Origin: Neobacillus bataviensis LMG 21833
Lineage (GTDB): Bacteria; Bacillota; Bacilli; Bacillales; Cytobacillaceae
Assembly (NCBI RefSeq): GCF_000307875.1
Contig: NZ_AJLS01000034.1
Location: forward strand, 1-64,000
DNA: 64,000 nt
Reading direction: 5' to 3'
Below are positions 9,456 to 19,164 of the stretch, piece after piece. Within the stretch, counting starts at the first letter, position 1. The number at the start of each line of letters is the position of its first letter. Made by a program: the position numbers and the translations under genes. Under the pieces are notes generated by a model. It searched no databases, was not told the DNA's origin, and worked only from the letters and a program-made list of their open reading frames with translations.

Positions 9456-10609
9456 TGAAAACGTTAAAATGGATAATCCTAATGTGTACCTTAGTATTAA
9501 CAGGCTGCTGGTCAAGTGTAGAAGTTAATAAGCAGGCTTTCATCGAAACCATGTACGTTGACAAAAGTACAAATGGCGAAATGGATATTACGCTATCATT
9601 TCCACTTCCCCAACGATTGATTGCAGGAAGTGCCGGGGCATCGGGTGGGAATCCGTATGCCCAAGTGTCAAGCACAGGAAAAACAGTGACAGATGCTTAC
9701 CAAAAAATGCAGGCAGATCAATCGCGAGAACTCAGCTGGGGTCATACAAGGGTGATTGTCATCAGCGAGGCAATGGCAATGGAAGGCATTGGGCCTATTT
9801 TAGAATTTATTGTCCGTGAACCAAAATTAAACATTAATAACGCCATATTGGTTGCACCTGGAAAAGCCAAAGACATTGAAAATTTAGCTCCGGTTTTTGA
9901 ATCATTTCCCGGTGAAATCATTAGGAGATTTACCCAAAATAAAGTGACGTTATATACCACCCCAAAGGACTTCCTTGAAACGGAAAATGGCGATATGGTC
10001 ACAGGACTTTTAACCAAGAAAAAGAAGAAAATGCTTAGTGAGAAAGGGAAGGAAAAATTGTGGGTCGGTACAGGCGGAATGGCCTTATTTCACAACTATA
10101 AAATGGTCGGCACATTAAGTCCAAGTGAAGGACGCGGGGCATTATGGCTGCGGAACTCGATAGGTAAAGCAGCGGTAACGATAAAATCCCCCACCGATGG
10201 GAAGCTTATTAGTTTATTAGTCTTACAGGCACATACGAAAATCCGCCCATCTAAAAAGGCACCATACACATTTAATGTTTATGTTACGGCAGAAGATGAT
10301 ATTTCAGAATCACAATCTAACATTGATTTATCGCAGCCAAAAAATATTTATCAATTGGAACAGATTGCTGAAAGTGAAATTAAAGACCGAATTGAAGAAG
10401 CATTTAACGCCTCGAAAAAGGTAAAAGCAGATGTTTTTCAATTTGGTGAATACTTATCATGGCATAAACCGAAAATATGGAAAAAATCCAAAAAGGATTG
10501 GCCTGCCATTTATCAAGATAAAGTGAAGCTAAATATCTATGTTGATTTGAAGATTAAGCGTCCCGGCAGTGAAAATAATCCATTTTCGATAAAGGAATTA
10601 CATTCATGA
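9455..10609 (+). CDS. Ger(x)C family germinant receptor lipoprotein, C subunit
   Basis: A 384-aa GerC-type lipoprotein. The signal peptide ends in the lipobox LTGC (Cys18), followed by WSSVEVNKQAF, the typical GerC start. Diacylglyceryl-modified GerC subunits sit on the outer face of the inner spore membrane and are needed for receptor assembly. The gene begins in the A-subunit stop codon and overlaps the next small gene by 4 nt (ATGA), so translation is coupled through the operon. Confidence 0.93.
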   Translation: MKTLKWIILMCTLVLTGCWSSVEVNKQAFIETMYVDKSTNGEMDITLSFPLPQRLIAGSAGASGGNPYAQVSSTGKTVTDAYQKMQADQSRELSWGHTRVIVISEAMAMEGIGPILEFIVREPKLNINNAILVAPGKAKDIENLAPVFESFPGEIIRRFTQNKVTLYTTPKDFLETENGDMVTGLLTKKKKKMLSEKGKEKLWVGTGGMALFHNYKMVGTLSPSEGRGALWLRNSIGKAAVTIKSPTDGKLISLLVLQAHTKIRPSKKAPYTFNVYVTAEDDISESQSNIDLSQPKNIYQLEQIAESEIKDRIEEAFNASKKVKADVFQFGEYLSWHKPKIWKKSKKDWPAIYQDKVKLNIYVDLKIKRPGSENNPFSIKELHS

Positions 10610-10824
10610 TCATCATTATACTTTGTTTTATCATCATCTTTTTTTACGAGTGGGGATATTTAAAAGAAAGGAATCGTAAAAAAAGAACCTATTGGATTGT
10701 TTTTTGTATTATGGGTCTCTCATTTTCTTACTGTATTGCCACGGTCGTATTTAAGCAAATGCCGAGCCCCAATGACTTGATCCTATTCTTATTTAAACCA
10801 CTGCAGCAGAAAATACTAGGTTAG
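10606..10824 (+). CDS. Small two-helix membrane protein, probable germinant receptor D subunit
   Basis: A 72-aa protein with two hydrophobic helices (about 1-16 and 29-50) and a basic KERNRKKR linker. It is embedded between the C and B genes with a 4-nt ATGA overlap, which argues that it is really translated. Many Bacillus receptor operons carry or adjoin genes for two-helix proteins of 55-80 aa, called D subunits, that modulate germination rate. This assignment rests on size, topology and position; sequence between D proteins is poorly conserved. Confidence 0.75.
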   Translation: MIIIILCFIIIFFYEWGYLKERNRKKRTYWIVFCIMGLSFSYCIATVVFKQMPSPNDLILFLFKPLQQKILG

Positions 10825-10834
10825 GTGGATTTCC

Positions 10835-11935
10835 TTGAAAACGGAGCAAATTACCCAGAATCAATTGATACTTTTTCTCATCATTTACTTTTATTCCACA
10901 CTAGTTGGTTTCGCTTCTGCGCATTTAATCCAATTGTCCCAATACGATACAGTAATTGTACTAATAATTGGCAGCATCGGAGCGTGCATTTATGCCCTTT
11001 TTACGATCAAGCTGGCTAAGCGGCGCCCGACTGAGTTTATTAGTCATTATGGAAAGGAAATTTTCCCTTATTGGATTCATGTCATTTTCATGGTTTTCTA
11101 TTGTTTTTCATTCCTCCATATCAGCGCCTTTATTTTAAGAGAATACGAAGACTTTTTCGTCCAAACCTATCTGCCCGAAACACCAAACTGGGCTATAGGC
11201 ATCATACTTGGCTTCGTTGTCGCGGTAACAGTACGCTCAGGAGTGGTTACGGTGTTCCGAACAGCACAGGGATTATTTTTTCTCGTGATCCTGGCCGATA
11301 TCGTCATTACCGCCTTTATTGGAAAGGAATTAACATGGGACAGGTGGATGGCCTTTGTCACAAACCATAGCTGGAATAACATTTATAAGGGGAGTTTTTA
11401 CACGATTCCGTTTTTTGGAGAAGTTGTGATTATAGTCTTTTTATTTCCATATTTAGCCCAAAAGAGTAAAACCTTAAAATCAGTTATATGGGCTATTTCA
11501 ATGGCTTTGTTTTTCATCATGCTCAATATGGTCTTTTTATTATTACTCTTTGGTCCGAATCTAGCGAGCCATTCTACCTATCCAATGTTAGAAATGGTAC
11601 GTTACATCCGGATAGCAGATTTTATTGAAAACTTGGATCCCTTTTTAATATCGATTTGGTCAACAACTATTTATTTAAAAATTTCCATTATGTTTTATTT
11701 ATCAGTTCAGATTCTTGCTCATCTATTCCATCTAAAGGACACTCGCCCGCTTGTCTTTTCGTTAGCTGCGGTAATGGTCGCCTTATCGTTACAAATGTCG
11801 GGTGGGACAACGTCTCTGACAAGCTTTTTTACGGAATCCTGGGCAACCTATTCCTATTTTATTGAGGGTATTCCTTTACTATATTTATTGGTGGACACAA
11901 TAAAACAAACAAAAATGAAAACAAAAGGTGAATAG
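10835..11935 (+). CDS. GerAB-type spore germination permease, B subunit
   Basis: A 366-aa protein of the endospore germination permease family (APC superfamily) with about ten membrane segments. The probable start is the TTG at 10835, six nt after GGTGG. B subunits form the germinant-binding pocket in receptors such as GerAB. It ends the A-C-D-B operon; in the classic gerA operon the order is A-B-C. No clear terminator is visible in the 40-bp gap before the convergent gene. Confidence 0.92.
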   Translation: MKTEQITQNQLILFLIIYFYSTLVGFASAHLIQLSQYDTVIVLIIGSIGACIYALFTIKLAKRRPTEFISHYGKEIFPYWIHVIFMVFYCFSFLHISAFILREYEDFFVQTYLPETPNWAIGIILGFVVAVTVRSGVVTVFRTAQGLFFLVILADIVITAFIGKELTWDRWMAFVTNHSWNNIYKGSFYTIPFFGEVVIIVFLFPYLAQKSKTLKSVIWAISMALFFIMLNMVFLLLLFGPNLASHSTYPMLEMVRYIRIADFIENLDPFLISIWSTTIYLKISIMFYLSVQILAHLFHLKDTRPLVFSLAAVMVALSLQMSGGTTSLTSFFTESWATYSYFIEGIPLLYLLVDTIKQTKMKTKGE

Positions 11936-11975
11936 AATCGAGTAGAAGGTTGACATAGTTACTTTCTTTTATCTT

Positions 11976-13391
11976 TTATATATCACCTTTTTGTTTTTCG
12001 TCCCATGGTTCAAAGGAAAATGGAATTCCAACCATTTTTGCGGTCAATTCATCATAGGACACTAAATCCCTTTTTGACAACTCCGTCAAAGAACGTTTCC
12101 CCATTGCTCTTAATGCCATTTTCATTTCTTCTGTACTGGCTGTTAAGAATTTTTCAGCCGATTTTACCCCAACTTCAATCTTAAATTGATCTTTGAATTT
12201 CCCTTGATTCCAAACAACTTGTGTAGGCGGTTCAAACGGAAGGGCATTCAATGATTGAGGATGTGAAACGGCAAATAACATAGCAGAACCTATATACACT
12301 GCATCTGCTCCGAGGGCGAGGACTTTTAAAAAATGACCGGGTACTAGAAGTCCGCCAGAGGCAACTAAACTAATTTTCCCCTTCATGTTTCTCTTTTCTA
12401 GATGGTTTACAGCCCTGACAATCGCATGCAGAGTTGGAATTCCAACGTCGTCTGATAAAATAGGGGGAGCACCGAGGGTTGCTGCTTGTCCGCCATCAAC
12501 CGCAATATAATCAACACCTATGTAAATTAAATGATCAATATCTTCTTCAATTTTCCCGCCCGCCCCCATTTTTGCGCCAATGGGAACACCACCCGTCAGG
12601 CTTCGAAGCTCATCAACCAGTTCTTTCAAATCATCTAGCGTTTGATTTTCAACAAAATTATCATAAATCACGGCATCCTCATTTTCCTTTAACCCCATTA
12701 GTTCACGGGCACGTCCTGTTAAATTTTTAGGAGAGATCTTTCCGCCCGTCCCAAATAACGCCCCTTGTCCCAACTTAACTTCGATCATATCGGCCTGCTT
12801 AATTAACGCTTCTTCCTTTGACCAGGCTGTTTTCGAGAACTGTAAAATATATTTTCCGCCTATATCGATTTCCTCAGGCAGGACTGCCCCTTCACCAGAA
12901 TTAATGGCGGTTCCTACATTATTCGCTGCTTGTGCTAATGAGAGTCTCACTTCCTCACTGAGTGCAATCCCATAGGCCATCCCACTGATCATTAACGGGA
13001 TTTTTATTTTCATTGGTTTTTTTGCTTGTGGCCCAATGGTTACTTCCACATCAACATCTTCTTCACCATCAATCGGAAATGGTGTTGTTTGGGCAGGAAT
13101 AAACGTAATCGGATCTAAATGTGGCCACTTTTTTGATGATCCAAGTGGGCGGTGGAGAACATCGCCCGATTCTGCCCGTAAGCTATTTTCAAGCATATTT
13201 TGAATGCCCATATGCCGGAGTCCCGGCATCAGCTCAGCTATATTTTCTTGATAACTATCTGTTAAAATAATTTTTCCCATTTGCTTTACCATCCGCTTCA
13301 TGAACCAACGCCATCCAAAAAGCATAAAGATAAAAACGATAAAAATAAATGCTACCATTCCAAAAGTCAAGTAATAAAAAATGTTCGTCAT
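11976..13391 (-). CDS. FMN-binding glutamate synthase family protein (YerD-like)
   Basis: A 471-aa protein with one N-terminal membrane helix (about 5-28) followed by a glutamate-synthase-like TIM barrel (PF01645 type). Typical segments are INSGEGAVLPEE, KLGQGALFGTGG, GAKMGAGGK and ASGGLLVPGH (FMN/phosphate region). It has neither the glutaminase domain nor the 3Fe-4S cysteine cluster of true GltA, so it is unlikely to be complete glutamate synthase. Relatives such as YerD have no settled role. GGAG precedes the ATG by 8 nt. Single-gene unit convergent with the ger operon. Confidence 0.88.
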   Translation of the reverse strand: MTNIFYYLTFGMVAFIFIVFIFMLFGWRWFMKRMVKQMGKIILTDSYQENIAELMPGLRHMGIQNMLENSLRAESGDVLHRPLGSSKKWPHLDPITFIPAQTTPFPIDGEEDVDVEVTIGPQAKKPMKIKIPLMISGMAYGIALSEEVRLSLAQAANNVGTAINSGEGAVLPEEIDIGGKYILQFSKTAWSKEEALIKQADMIEVKLGQGALFGTGGKISPKNLTGRARELMGLKENEDAVIYDNFVENQTLDDLKELVDELRSLTGGVPIGAKMGAGGKIEEDIDHLIYIGVDYIAVDGGQAATLGAPPILSDDVGIPTLHAIVRAVNHLEKRNMKGKISLVASGGLLVPGHFLKVLALGADAVYIGSAMLFAVSHPQSLNALPFEPPTQVVWNQGKFKDQFKIEVGVKSAEKFLTASTEEMKMALRAMGKRSLTELSKRDLVSYDELTAKMVGIPFSFEPWDEKQKGDI

Positions 13392-13578
13392 TGTTATTGC
13401 TCCATTTTCAACATAATTTCAATAAGAAAGTCCACCATTCATATTATTTCCAAAAGGGGGAAATCATATAAACATCAAGATTACGCTTTGAAAAATAGGT
13501 TAGATTTTTGTATTCCTAAACGTATTAAATTTCCATTTCAACCAATGTATGAACATAATAAAACAGGAGGATCGTTTT

Positions 13579-14322
13579 ATGAATATACTGAATGATAGTG
13601 GTCATCGTTCTTGGCCATTACCTTCGAAATATTGGATTATTCGGCAAAGTTGGAGAAATCTATTATTTTTACATTGGCCAATTCCACTTGAAAAACTAAG
13701 GCCACATATTCCTTCTTCTTTACAAATTGACACCTTTAATAGTTACGCATGGGTAGGTGTTATTTTATTCGTTATAGAGGGAATCTATCCACGTGGAATA
13801 TCATCTGTTTCCCTAACCTCTAAATTTCCGGAAGTCAATGTGAGGACATATGTTACATACGATGGAAAACCCGGTATTTATTTTTTGTCTATTGATGTTG
13901 AGAATTGGGCTTCATTAAGGATCGCAAAGAGGTGGTATCGGTTACCCTATCATTCGGCGCAAATTTCTTTTCGAAAAGAAGGACAAGCTTTTCATATGCA
14001 TAGTATTCGTAAAGGAAACGCTAATACTCCTATATCATTTAAGGGGAAATACGTTCCCGTAGCGAAAGTTTACTTTCCAAAAGAAGGAACACTAGATCAT
14101 TGGCTTACTGAGCGATATTGTCTCTATAGTTCGAATAACGGAGTCAACATCTATTGCGGTGAAATAAACCATCGTTCATGGCCATTACAAAATGTAGAGA
14201 CAGAAATCTATCATAATACCCTTTTTACTCCCTATCAGTTTGAACTCTCCGATGAAAAACCAATTGTTCATTTTTCAAAAGGATTAGATACTATTTTTTG
14301 GAATATTAAAAAGATAATCTAG
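13579..14322 (+). CDS. DUF2071 family protein (YqjF-like)
   Basis: Encodes 247 aa of the DUF2071/YqjF family (B. subtilis YqjF 242 aa). Typical features are the N-terminal FLHWPIPLEKLRPHIPS and the central VNVRTYVTYDGKPGIYFLSID. Some relatives are 2,4-dinitrotoluene-inducible in B. subtilis; the fold resembles acetoacetate decarboxylase but the function is unknown. Start at ATG 13579, 8 nt after AGGAGG. A longer frame from 13549 has no ribosome binding site. Single-gene unit. Confidence 0.88.
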   Translation: MNILNDSGHRSWPLPSKYWIIRQSWRNLLFLHWPIPLEKLRPHIPSSLQIDTFNSYAWVGVILFVIEGIYPRGISSVSLTSKFPEVNVRTYVTYDGKPGIYFLSIDVENWASLRIAKRWYRLPYHSAQISFRKEGQAFHMHSIRKGNANTPISFKGKYVPVAKVYFPKEGTLDHWLTERYCLYSSNNGVNIYCGEINHRSWPLQNVETEIYHNTLFTPYQFELSDEKPIVHFSKGLDTIFWNIKKII

Positions 14323-14385
14323 CTCAATACTTCAGATTTCCCGATCCACAAGGAATAAATCAACCTAAAATTGAAAACAAGCAAA

Positions 14386-14415
14386 AAGAGCATGGACATC
14401 AGTGTCCATGCTCTT
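14386..14415. terminator. Bidirectional terminator between yqjF-like and cshA
   Basis: AAGAGCATGGACA and TGTCCATGCTCTT form a 13-bp stem with a 4-nt loop. A T run follows on the minus strand (CTTTTTGC) and a weaker one on the plus strand. It lies between convergent genes. Confidence 0.85.
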
Positions 14416-14425
14416 ACCTTTGAGA

Positions 14426-14461
14426 ATTGTCTAGCGCAAGCATCCTTGGGGCGCTTCCGAT
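14426..14461 (-). repeat. Short fragment related to a Bacillaceae GCGC-rich intergenic repeat
   Basis: On the minus strand it reads GGAAGCGCC...GCTTGCGCTAGACAATTC. It resembles the terminal part of the 151-bp repeats at 5367 and 17926 (GCGCC...GGACAATTC) but is much shorter and diverged. It sits between the terminator and the cshA stop codon. Confidence 0.4.
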
Positions 14462-14464
14462 TTC

Positions 14465-15955
14465 TTATTGATGGTTATAGCTTCTTGGTTTTGTTGGTTT
14501 GCCGCCGCTTCTTTTTTCACCGCTTCTTGGCTTTACCGGTGCTTTTTTTCGGTTGCGGTCCCCGCCTCCGCCGTATGATCCTCGAGAATCATCTCTTCTG
14601 CGACGGTCACGGTCTTGTGGTTTTCTATCTCTTTTTTGTGGAAGCTGTTCTTCTGTTAATTTAATCGGAGTGGTATCCGGTTCTTTTGTTAACATCTTCA
14701 GAACTGCTGCAATAACTGTTGAAGCCTCATTTTCTTCAAGCAGTTCTTCAGCTGCTGCTTTATAATAATGTAAATTGTTTGATTCAATCGTTTGAACGAT
14801 CTTTTCAACAACCGCTTTTTGTTGGCCTTCTAATGCTTCATCAAGCGTAGGGGCCTTCATTTTTTCCATCTTATGTTTAGTAGTTCTTTCGACAACAGCA
14901 AGATAAGATTTTTCACGCGGTGTAATGAAGGTTAAGGCGATACCCTTTTTACCGGCACGACCTGTACGTCCAATACGGTGAACGTAGCTCTCCGGATCCT
15001 GCGGAATATCAAAGTTATATACATGTGTTACGCCTGAAATATCAAGACCACGGGCAGCAACGTCCGTTGCAACAAGAATATCAATCGTTCCTTCTTTAAA
15101 TTTGCGAAGAACTGACATACGTTTTGCTTGGGTTAAATCACCATGAATACCTTCTGCTGTATAACCTCTTAAAGTTAATGCTTCTGATAATTCATCAACA
15201 CGGCGCTTTGTACGACCAAAGACAATCGCCAATTCCGGGGATTGAATATCCAAAAGTCTTGTTAACACATCAAATTTATTTCTTTCTTGAACTTCAAGGT
15301 AATATTGTTCGATGGAAGGCATAGTCAATTCTTTCGTTTTCACACGAACAATTTGCGGGTCCTTCATGAACCTTTCTGCCATTCTTTGAATCGGACCAGG
15401 CATTGTTGCTGAGAATAGAAGCGTTTGTCGTTCTGCAGGTGTTGAAGCCAGAATGGATTCTATGTCTTCAATGAAGCCCATGTTTAACATTTCATCCGCC
15501 TCATCAAGAATCACAGTGTTAACTGTATCAAGACGCATGGTCTTTCTGTTGATATGATCCAATACGCGTCCAGGAGTACCAACAATGATATGCGGTGCTT
15601 TCTTTAATGAACGAATCTGACGGCTGATATCTTGCCCGCCATAGATCGGCAGCACGCGAACTCTTTTGCCTGAACCAATTTTATAAAGTTCTTCTGAAAC
15701 TTGAATGGCAAGTTCTCGAGTAGGTGCAATAATGATCCCTTGGATTGCATCCGCAGTAACATCTACTTTTTCAACCAATGGAATTCCAAAAGCAGCAGTT
15801 TTACCTGTTCCTGTTTGAGCTTGCCCGATCAAATCTATACCTTTTAGCCCCAACGGAATCGTTTCTGTCTGGATTGGTGTTGCTTCCTCAAAACCCATTT
15901 TGAGGACAGCTTTTAAAGTGGCCTGACTCAGACCTAATTCTTCAAACTTTGTCAA
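14465..15955 (-). CDS. cshA: DEAD-box ATP-dependent RNA helicase CshA
   Basis: A 496-aa helicase. The Q motif GFEEATPIQ precedes AQTGTGKT (Walker A, about 46-53), PTREL, DEAD (about 152) and SATMP, then the C-terminal [10 protein letters not shown]. The last 60 residues are Arg/Gly-rich and basic, as in CshA. It unwinds RNA in ribosome assembly and in the RNA degradosome-like complex and supports growth in the cold. I favour the TTG at 15955 (MTKFEELG, 10 nt from GGAG, aligning with homologue starts) over ATG 15964, which is 1 nt from the ribosome binding site. It has a long leader with an early terminator-like hairpin. Confidence 0.95.
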   Translation of the reverse strand: MTKFEELGLSQATLKAVLKMGFEEATPIQTETIPLGLKGIDLIGQAQTGTGKTAAFGIPLVEKVDVTADAIQGIIIAPTRELAIQVSEELYKIGSGKRVRVLPIYGGQDISRQIRSLKKAPHIIVGTPGRVLDHINRKTMRLDTVNTVILDEADEMLNMGFIEDIESILASTPAERQTLLFSATMPGPIQRMAERFMKDPQIVRVKTKELTMPSIEQYYLEVQERNKFDVLTRLLDIQSPELAIVFGRTKRRVDELSEALTLRGYTAEGIHGDLTQAKRMSVLRKFKEGTIDILVATDVAARGLDISGVTHVYNFDIPQDPESYVHRIGRTGRAGKKGIALTFITPREKSYLAVVERTTKHKMEKMKAPTLDEALEGQQKAVVEKIVQTIESNNLHYYKAAAEELLEENEASTVIAAVLKMLTKEPDTTPIKLTEEQLPQKRDRKPQDRDRRRRDDSRGSYGGGGDRNRKKAPVKPRSGEKRSGGKPTKPRSYNHQ

Positions 15956-16203
15956 TGTTTTCATTCTCCTTCATCTTTTTGAAAATGTCTTCTATATTCA
16001 TACGCATCAAGTGCAGTAATAGGTGTATTTTTAATTCACCCCAAAAACGAACATGGTGATTATCCCAAATTCATGAAAAGGAACTTGGTTATAAGTGATA
16101 CACCAACTTATAAAGGCGGTGTGAGCAGAGCAGAATTATCCATATTGCGAAAGGAAATTCGGAAATTACAAATAATAACTCATTTTGGCGGCGCTCCGCC
16201 CTA

Positions 16204-16245
16204 TTCAAAATAAAAAGAACATTCTCCAAAGGAGTATGCCCTTTT
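16204..16245 (-). terminator. Terminator-like hairpin at the head of the cshA leader
   Basis: On the minus strand AAAAGGGCATACTCC pairs with GGAGAATGTTCTTTT at 14 of 15 positions (two G-U) around a TTT loop. TTATTTT follows. It starts about 20 nt after the predicted start point of the promoter at 16274-16302, so it could attenuate cshA. It could equally terminate read-through from murF. Confidence 0.65.
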
Positions 16246-16273
16246 AAATCGTCCTTTAGACACGTTGATGATT

Positions 16274-16302
16274 ATCATACCACTTTTATTAGTACTTTGC
16301 AA
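16274..16302 (-). promoter_or_regulatory. Sigma-A-type promoter upstream of cshA
   Basis: Minus strand TTGCAA (16297-16302), 17-nt spacer, TATGAT (16274-16279). It is the best promoter match between murF and cshA. Confidence 0.55.
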
Positions 16303-16483
16303 TAAAGACGGCAAATTGGCTTTACCATTCCATCAAAAAGTCCATTACTTGAGAAAATAAGGGCAGTCCATTCCTCAGTGGTAAATATGATGTTTTGAGA
16401 CCTCTAAAGGGGTTTCTGTTATTTTTCGATTAGAACCTTAAAATAATTCATTTACTTGTAAATTTCCGCAAAAGGATTCGAAT

Positions 16484-17863
16484 TTAACTTTTTTGTAAAG
16501 CAGAAACGACTTCCTCCAACCTCATTCCTCGGGAGGCCTTCACAAGGATTAGTGTATCGGTATCCACGAACGTTTTTAATTTCTCAATGAGTTCCATCTT
16601 ATCTGTAAAAGCAAATACTTTTTGTTCCCCCAAGGTTTTTCTTGCACCCCTCGCAATCTCACCGCCAAGCACACCGAAAGTAAAGAGATAATCAATCTTA
16701 TCGGCCTGTAAGCCTGATCCAATTTGCAGATGGTATTGCTCCTCCTGCGGTCCAAGTTCTAACATATCACCAAGAACTAGGATTTTCCGCTTATAGCCTT
16801 GAAGATTTGACACCAATTCGATGGCGGCCATCATCGAGGTTGGACTGGCGTTATAAGCATCGTTGATAATCTTTTCTCCGTGTTCCCCTTCTACCAGCTC
16901 CATCCGCATATTTGTCAGCTTAATACCAGCTAAGCCTGCGTTCATTTTTTCAAAGGGAATGGAAAAATAATGGGCAATTAACATCGATGCCAGCGCGTTC
17001 AAAATGTTATGTGTACCGAGCACGGGAAGCTTGAAAACAACGTCTGCCACATTGATTTTGAAGGAATTCCCTTGCTCCATTTGGGTGATTTCTGTTGGAT
17101 ATAAATCATTGGTTTCGTTTCTGCCAAAGGTCTGAACGTTTACATTTCCTTTATATCGGTGAATCCGCTCCATTAGAAGTGGTTCATCCCCGTGGAGGAC
17201 GGCAAGTCCGCCATCACGAAGGCCTTGAAGAATCTCTAGCTTCGCTTCCGCAATTCCTTCCCTCGATCCAAGGTCAAGAAGATGTGACTCCCCAATATTG
17301 GTAATGATAACAGCATCGGGACAGGCAAGTTTTGTTAGGAATTCAATTTCCCCCCGGCCGCTCATTCCCATCTCAAGCACGGCAATGTCGGTGTCTTCAT
17401 TTAGGCCTAAAACGGTTAGGGGCAGCCCAATGTGGTTATTATAATTCCCCTCTGTCTTTTGTACATTATACTGGGTTGATAATAGCCCGGCTGTCATATC
17501 CTTTGTCGTCGTTTTTCCATTACTTCCCGTAATACCAACGACTTTAACTGGTAACTCTTGGCGATACTTTCGCGCTAATTCCTGTAAGGCGACAAGGCAG
17601 TCATCGACAATGATAATCGGCAAATCGGCCGGCGCGTTTGGGACATCCTTTTGCCACAGGGCAGCCGCTGCTCCGTTGCGAATCGATTCCACTACATACT
17701 TATGTCCGTCCGCATGCTCGCCTTTAAACGGGATAAATAAATTGCCGGCTTTTATTTTTCGGGAATCAATCGTTACCCCCGTAATCATTACATCAGCGAA
17801 CTGATTGATGTCATTTGCAGCAGACACCATTTCTGAAATCTGTTTCAAAGATCGCTTTATCAA
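16484..17863 (-). CDS. murF: UDP-N-acetylmuramoyl-tripeptide--D-alanyl-D-alanine ligase
   Basis: A 459-aa Mur ligase adding D-Ala-D-Ala to the UDP-MurNAc-tripeptide in the cytoplasm. The ATP-binding loop GSNGKTTT is at about 113-120. The central-domain EMGMSGRGEIEFL and NDAYNASPTSM are MurF signatures. The start is the TTG at 17863, 8 nt after AAGGAGG. It follows ddl on the same strand, so the enzyme making D-Ala-D-Ala and the one using it are adjacent, as in B. subtilis. A 151-bp repeat and a hairpin separate the two genes here. Confidence 0.96.
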   Translation of the reverse strand: MIKRSLKQISEMVSAANDINQFADVMITGVTIDSRKIKAGNLFIPFKGEHADGHKYVVESIRNGAAAALWQKDVPNAPADLPIIIVDDCLVALQELARKYRQELPVKVVGITGSNGKTTTKDMTAGLLSTQYNVQKTEGNYNNHIGLPLTVLGLNEDTDIAVLEMGMSGRGEIEFLTKLACPDAVIITNIGESHLLDLGSREGIAEAKLEILQGLRDGGLAVLHGDEPLLMERIHRYKGNVNVQTFGRNETNDLYPTEITQMEQGNSFKINVADVVFKLPVLGTHNILNALASMLIAHYFSIPFEKMNAGLAGIKLTNMRMELVEGEHGEKIINDAYNASPTSMMAAIELVSNLQGYKRKILVLGDMLELGPQEEQYHLQIGSGLQADKIDYLFTFGVLGGEIARGARKTLGEQKVFAFTDKMELIEKLKTFVDTDTLILVKASRGMRLEEVVSALQKS

Positions 17864-17899
17864 ATTGATACCCTCCTTATCAATTTTTAAACAGAAACG

Positions 17900-17921
17900 G
17901 ACACGGCATCATAGCCGTGTC
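17900..17921 (-). terminator. Hairpin between ddl and murF
   Basis: GACACGGC and GCCGTGTC form an 8-bp stem around a 6-nt loop. The T run on the minus strand is weak (CGTTTCTGTTT), so it may only partly terminate ddl transcripts. Confidence 0.5.
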
Positions 17922-17925
17922 TTCT

Positions 17926-18076
17926 AGAAAAGCGCAAGGCGCCTGCCTATCGGCGTATGGACTGGAGCGCTTCGACTGAGATAAAGGAAACACGGAGAGC
18001 GTAGCGATCCGATGTTGACTTATCGTAGGGAGAAGAGCGAAGTACACTAGCCGATGGCGCCTGGAGCTGGACAATT
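17926..18076 (+). repeat. 151-bp interspersed repeat, copy B
   Basis: Same length and order as copy A at 5367-5517, with only a handful of substitutions. Here the terminal inverted segments are intact (GGCGCC...ATCGGC against GCCGAT-GGCGCC). It lies between the ddl stop and the murF start, in the same orientation relative to the flanking genes as copy A. Short TTCTA direct repeats are present at each side (17923 and 18075). Confidence 0.85.
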
Positions 18077-18087
18077 CTAAATTTCTT

Positions 18088-19164
18088 TTAAAAAGTGTAT
18101 TTAATGTTTTGTTTCTCTGCATGTCTTTCTTTCGCAAGATCCACCAGACGCTCGATTAATTGCGGATACTCTACGCCGGTGTGTTTCCATAGCAGCGGGA
18201 ACATGCTAACTGGTGTAAAGCCAGGCATTGTATTTACCTCATTAATTAACGCCTTGCCGTCCTTCGTTAAGAAGAAATCAGCCCGAACAAGGCCGGAACA
18301 ATCCAATGCTTTAAACGCCCGAATCGCCATTTCCCTCAATTGTTCGTATTCCTTTTCTGTTACATCAGCCGGAATAATCAGCGCTGTATCGCCATCTTCA
18401 TATTTCGCTTTGTAATCATAAAAATCCTTTTTCGGAACAATCTCACCGGCTACAGAACATTCTGGCTCATCGTTTCCAAGAACCGCGATCTCAATTTCTC
18501 GGGCTGTGACACCCTCTTCAACGATCACTTTACGGTCAAATTGGAAAGCTTCCACAAATGCCGCTTCTAATTCCGCGCGATCCGTACATTTACTGATCCC
18601 AACGCTAGAACCAAGGTTTGCCGGCTTCACAAAGCATGGGTACCCAAGTTCAGCCTCTATTTTTGTATATGATTCTTCCTTCGCCTTTGCCCATTCGCTT
18701 TTTATAAAAGCAACATAGTTTACTTGTGCCAAACCAGCCTGTGCAAAGACATTCTTCATCATCACTTTATCCATTCCGGCGGCCGAAGCAAGAACGCCAT
18801 TTCCAACGTAAGGCAGGTTTAGTAATTCTAATAGCCCTTGCACGGTTCCATCTTCGCCATTTGGTCCATGTAACAATGGAAAGATGACATCAAGGGGTGC
18901 TGCTTCCTGCTGTGTATCTTGAAACGATGGTGCTAGTGATAGTGGTGATAAGGAATGGCCTTGTGAAAATTCAAGTGCCTTAACCTCTTCTACCGACCCG
19001 CTTAACTGTGGCCCTTTAATCCAAGCGCCTTCAACATTTATGTAAATAGGATGAATTTCAAATTTTTCAAGGTCTAATGCATTGATAACAGATCGTGCTG
19101 TCTGTAAAGATACCTGATGCTCGGCGGATTTTCCCCCATATAACAAACCTAGTTTTGTTTTCAT
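18088..19164 (-). CDS. ddl: D-alanine--D-alanine ligase
   Basis: A 358-aa ATP-grasp ligase forming D-Ala-D-Ala. Typical segments are the N-terminal [11 protein letters not shown], the central [26 protein letters not shown] and the C-terminal [20 protein letters not shown] that carries Mg-binding residues. Start at ATG 19164 because GGAGG lies 8 nt upstream; an ATG at 19191 precedes that site. First gene of the ddl-murF-cshA stretch. Confidence 0.96.
   Translation of the reverse strand: MKTKLGLLYGGKSAEHQVSLQTARSVINALDLEKFEIHPIYINVEGAWIKGPQLSGSVEEVKALEFSQGHSLSPLSLAPSFQDTQQEAAPLDVIFPLLHGPNGEDGTVQGLLELLNLPYVGNGVLASAAGMDKVMMKNVFAQAGLAQVNYVAFIKSEWAKAKEESYTKIEAELGYPCFVKPANLGSSVGISKCTDRAELEAAFVEAFQFDRKVIVEEGVTAREIEIAVLGNDEPECSVAGEIVPKKDFYDYKAKYEDGDTALIIPADVTEKEYEQLREMAIRAFKALDCSGLVRADFFLTKDGKALINEVNTMPGFTPVSMFPLLWKHTGVEYPQLIERLVDLAKERHAEKQNIKYTF

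Larger units (their letters stand above)
15956..16483. other. 528-bp gap between murF and cshA: cshA leader region
   Basis: No gene is supported here. It contains a sigma-A-like promoter on the minus strand (16274-16302) and a terminator-like hairpin just after it (16204-16245). Other small hairpins are GGCGG-CGCT-CCGCC (16186-16200) and TTATAAGT/ACTTATAA (16089-16113). The rest, about 130 bp next to cshA, shows nothing I recognise. Read from the promoter, the untranslated leader of cshA would be about 310 nt. Confidence 0.6.
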
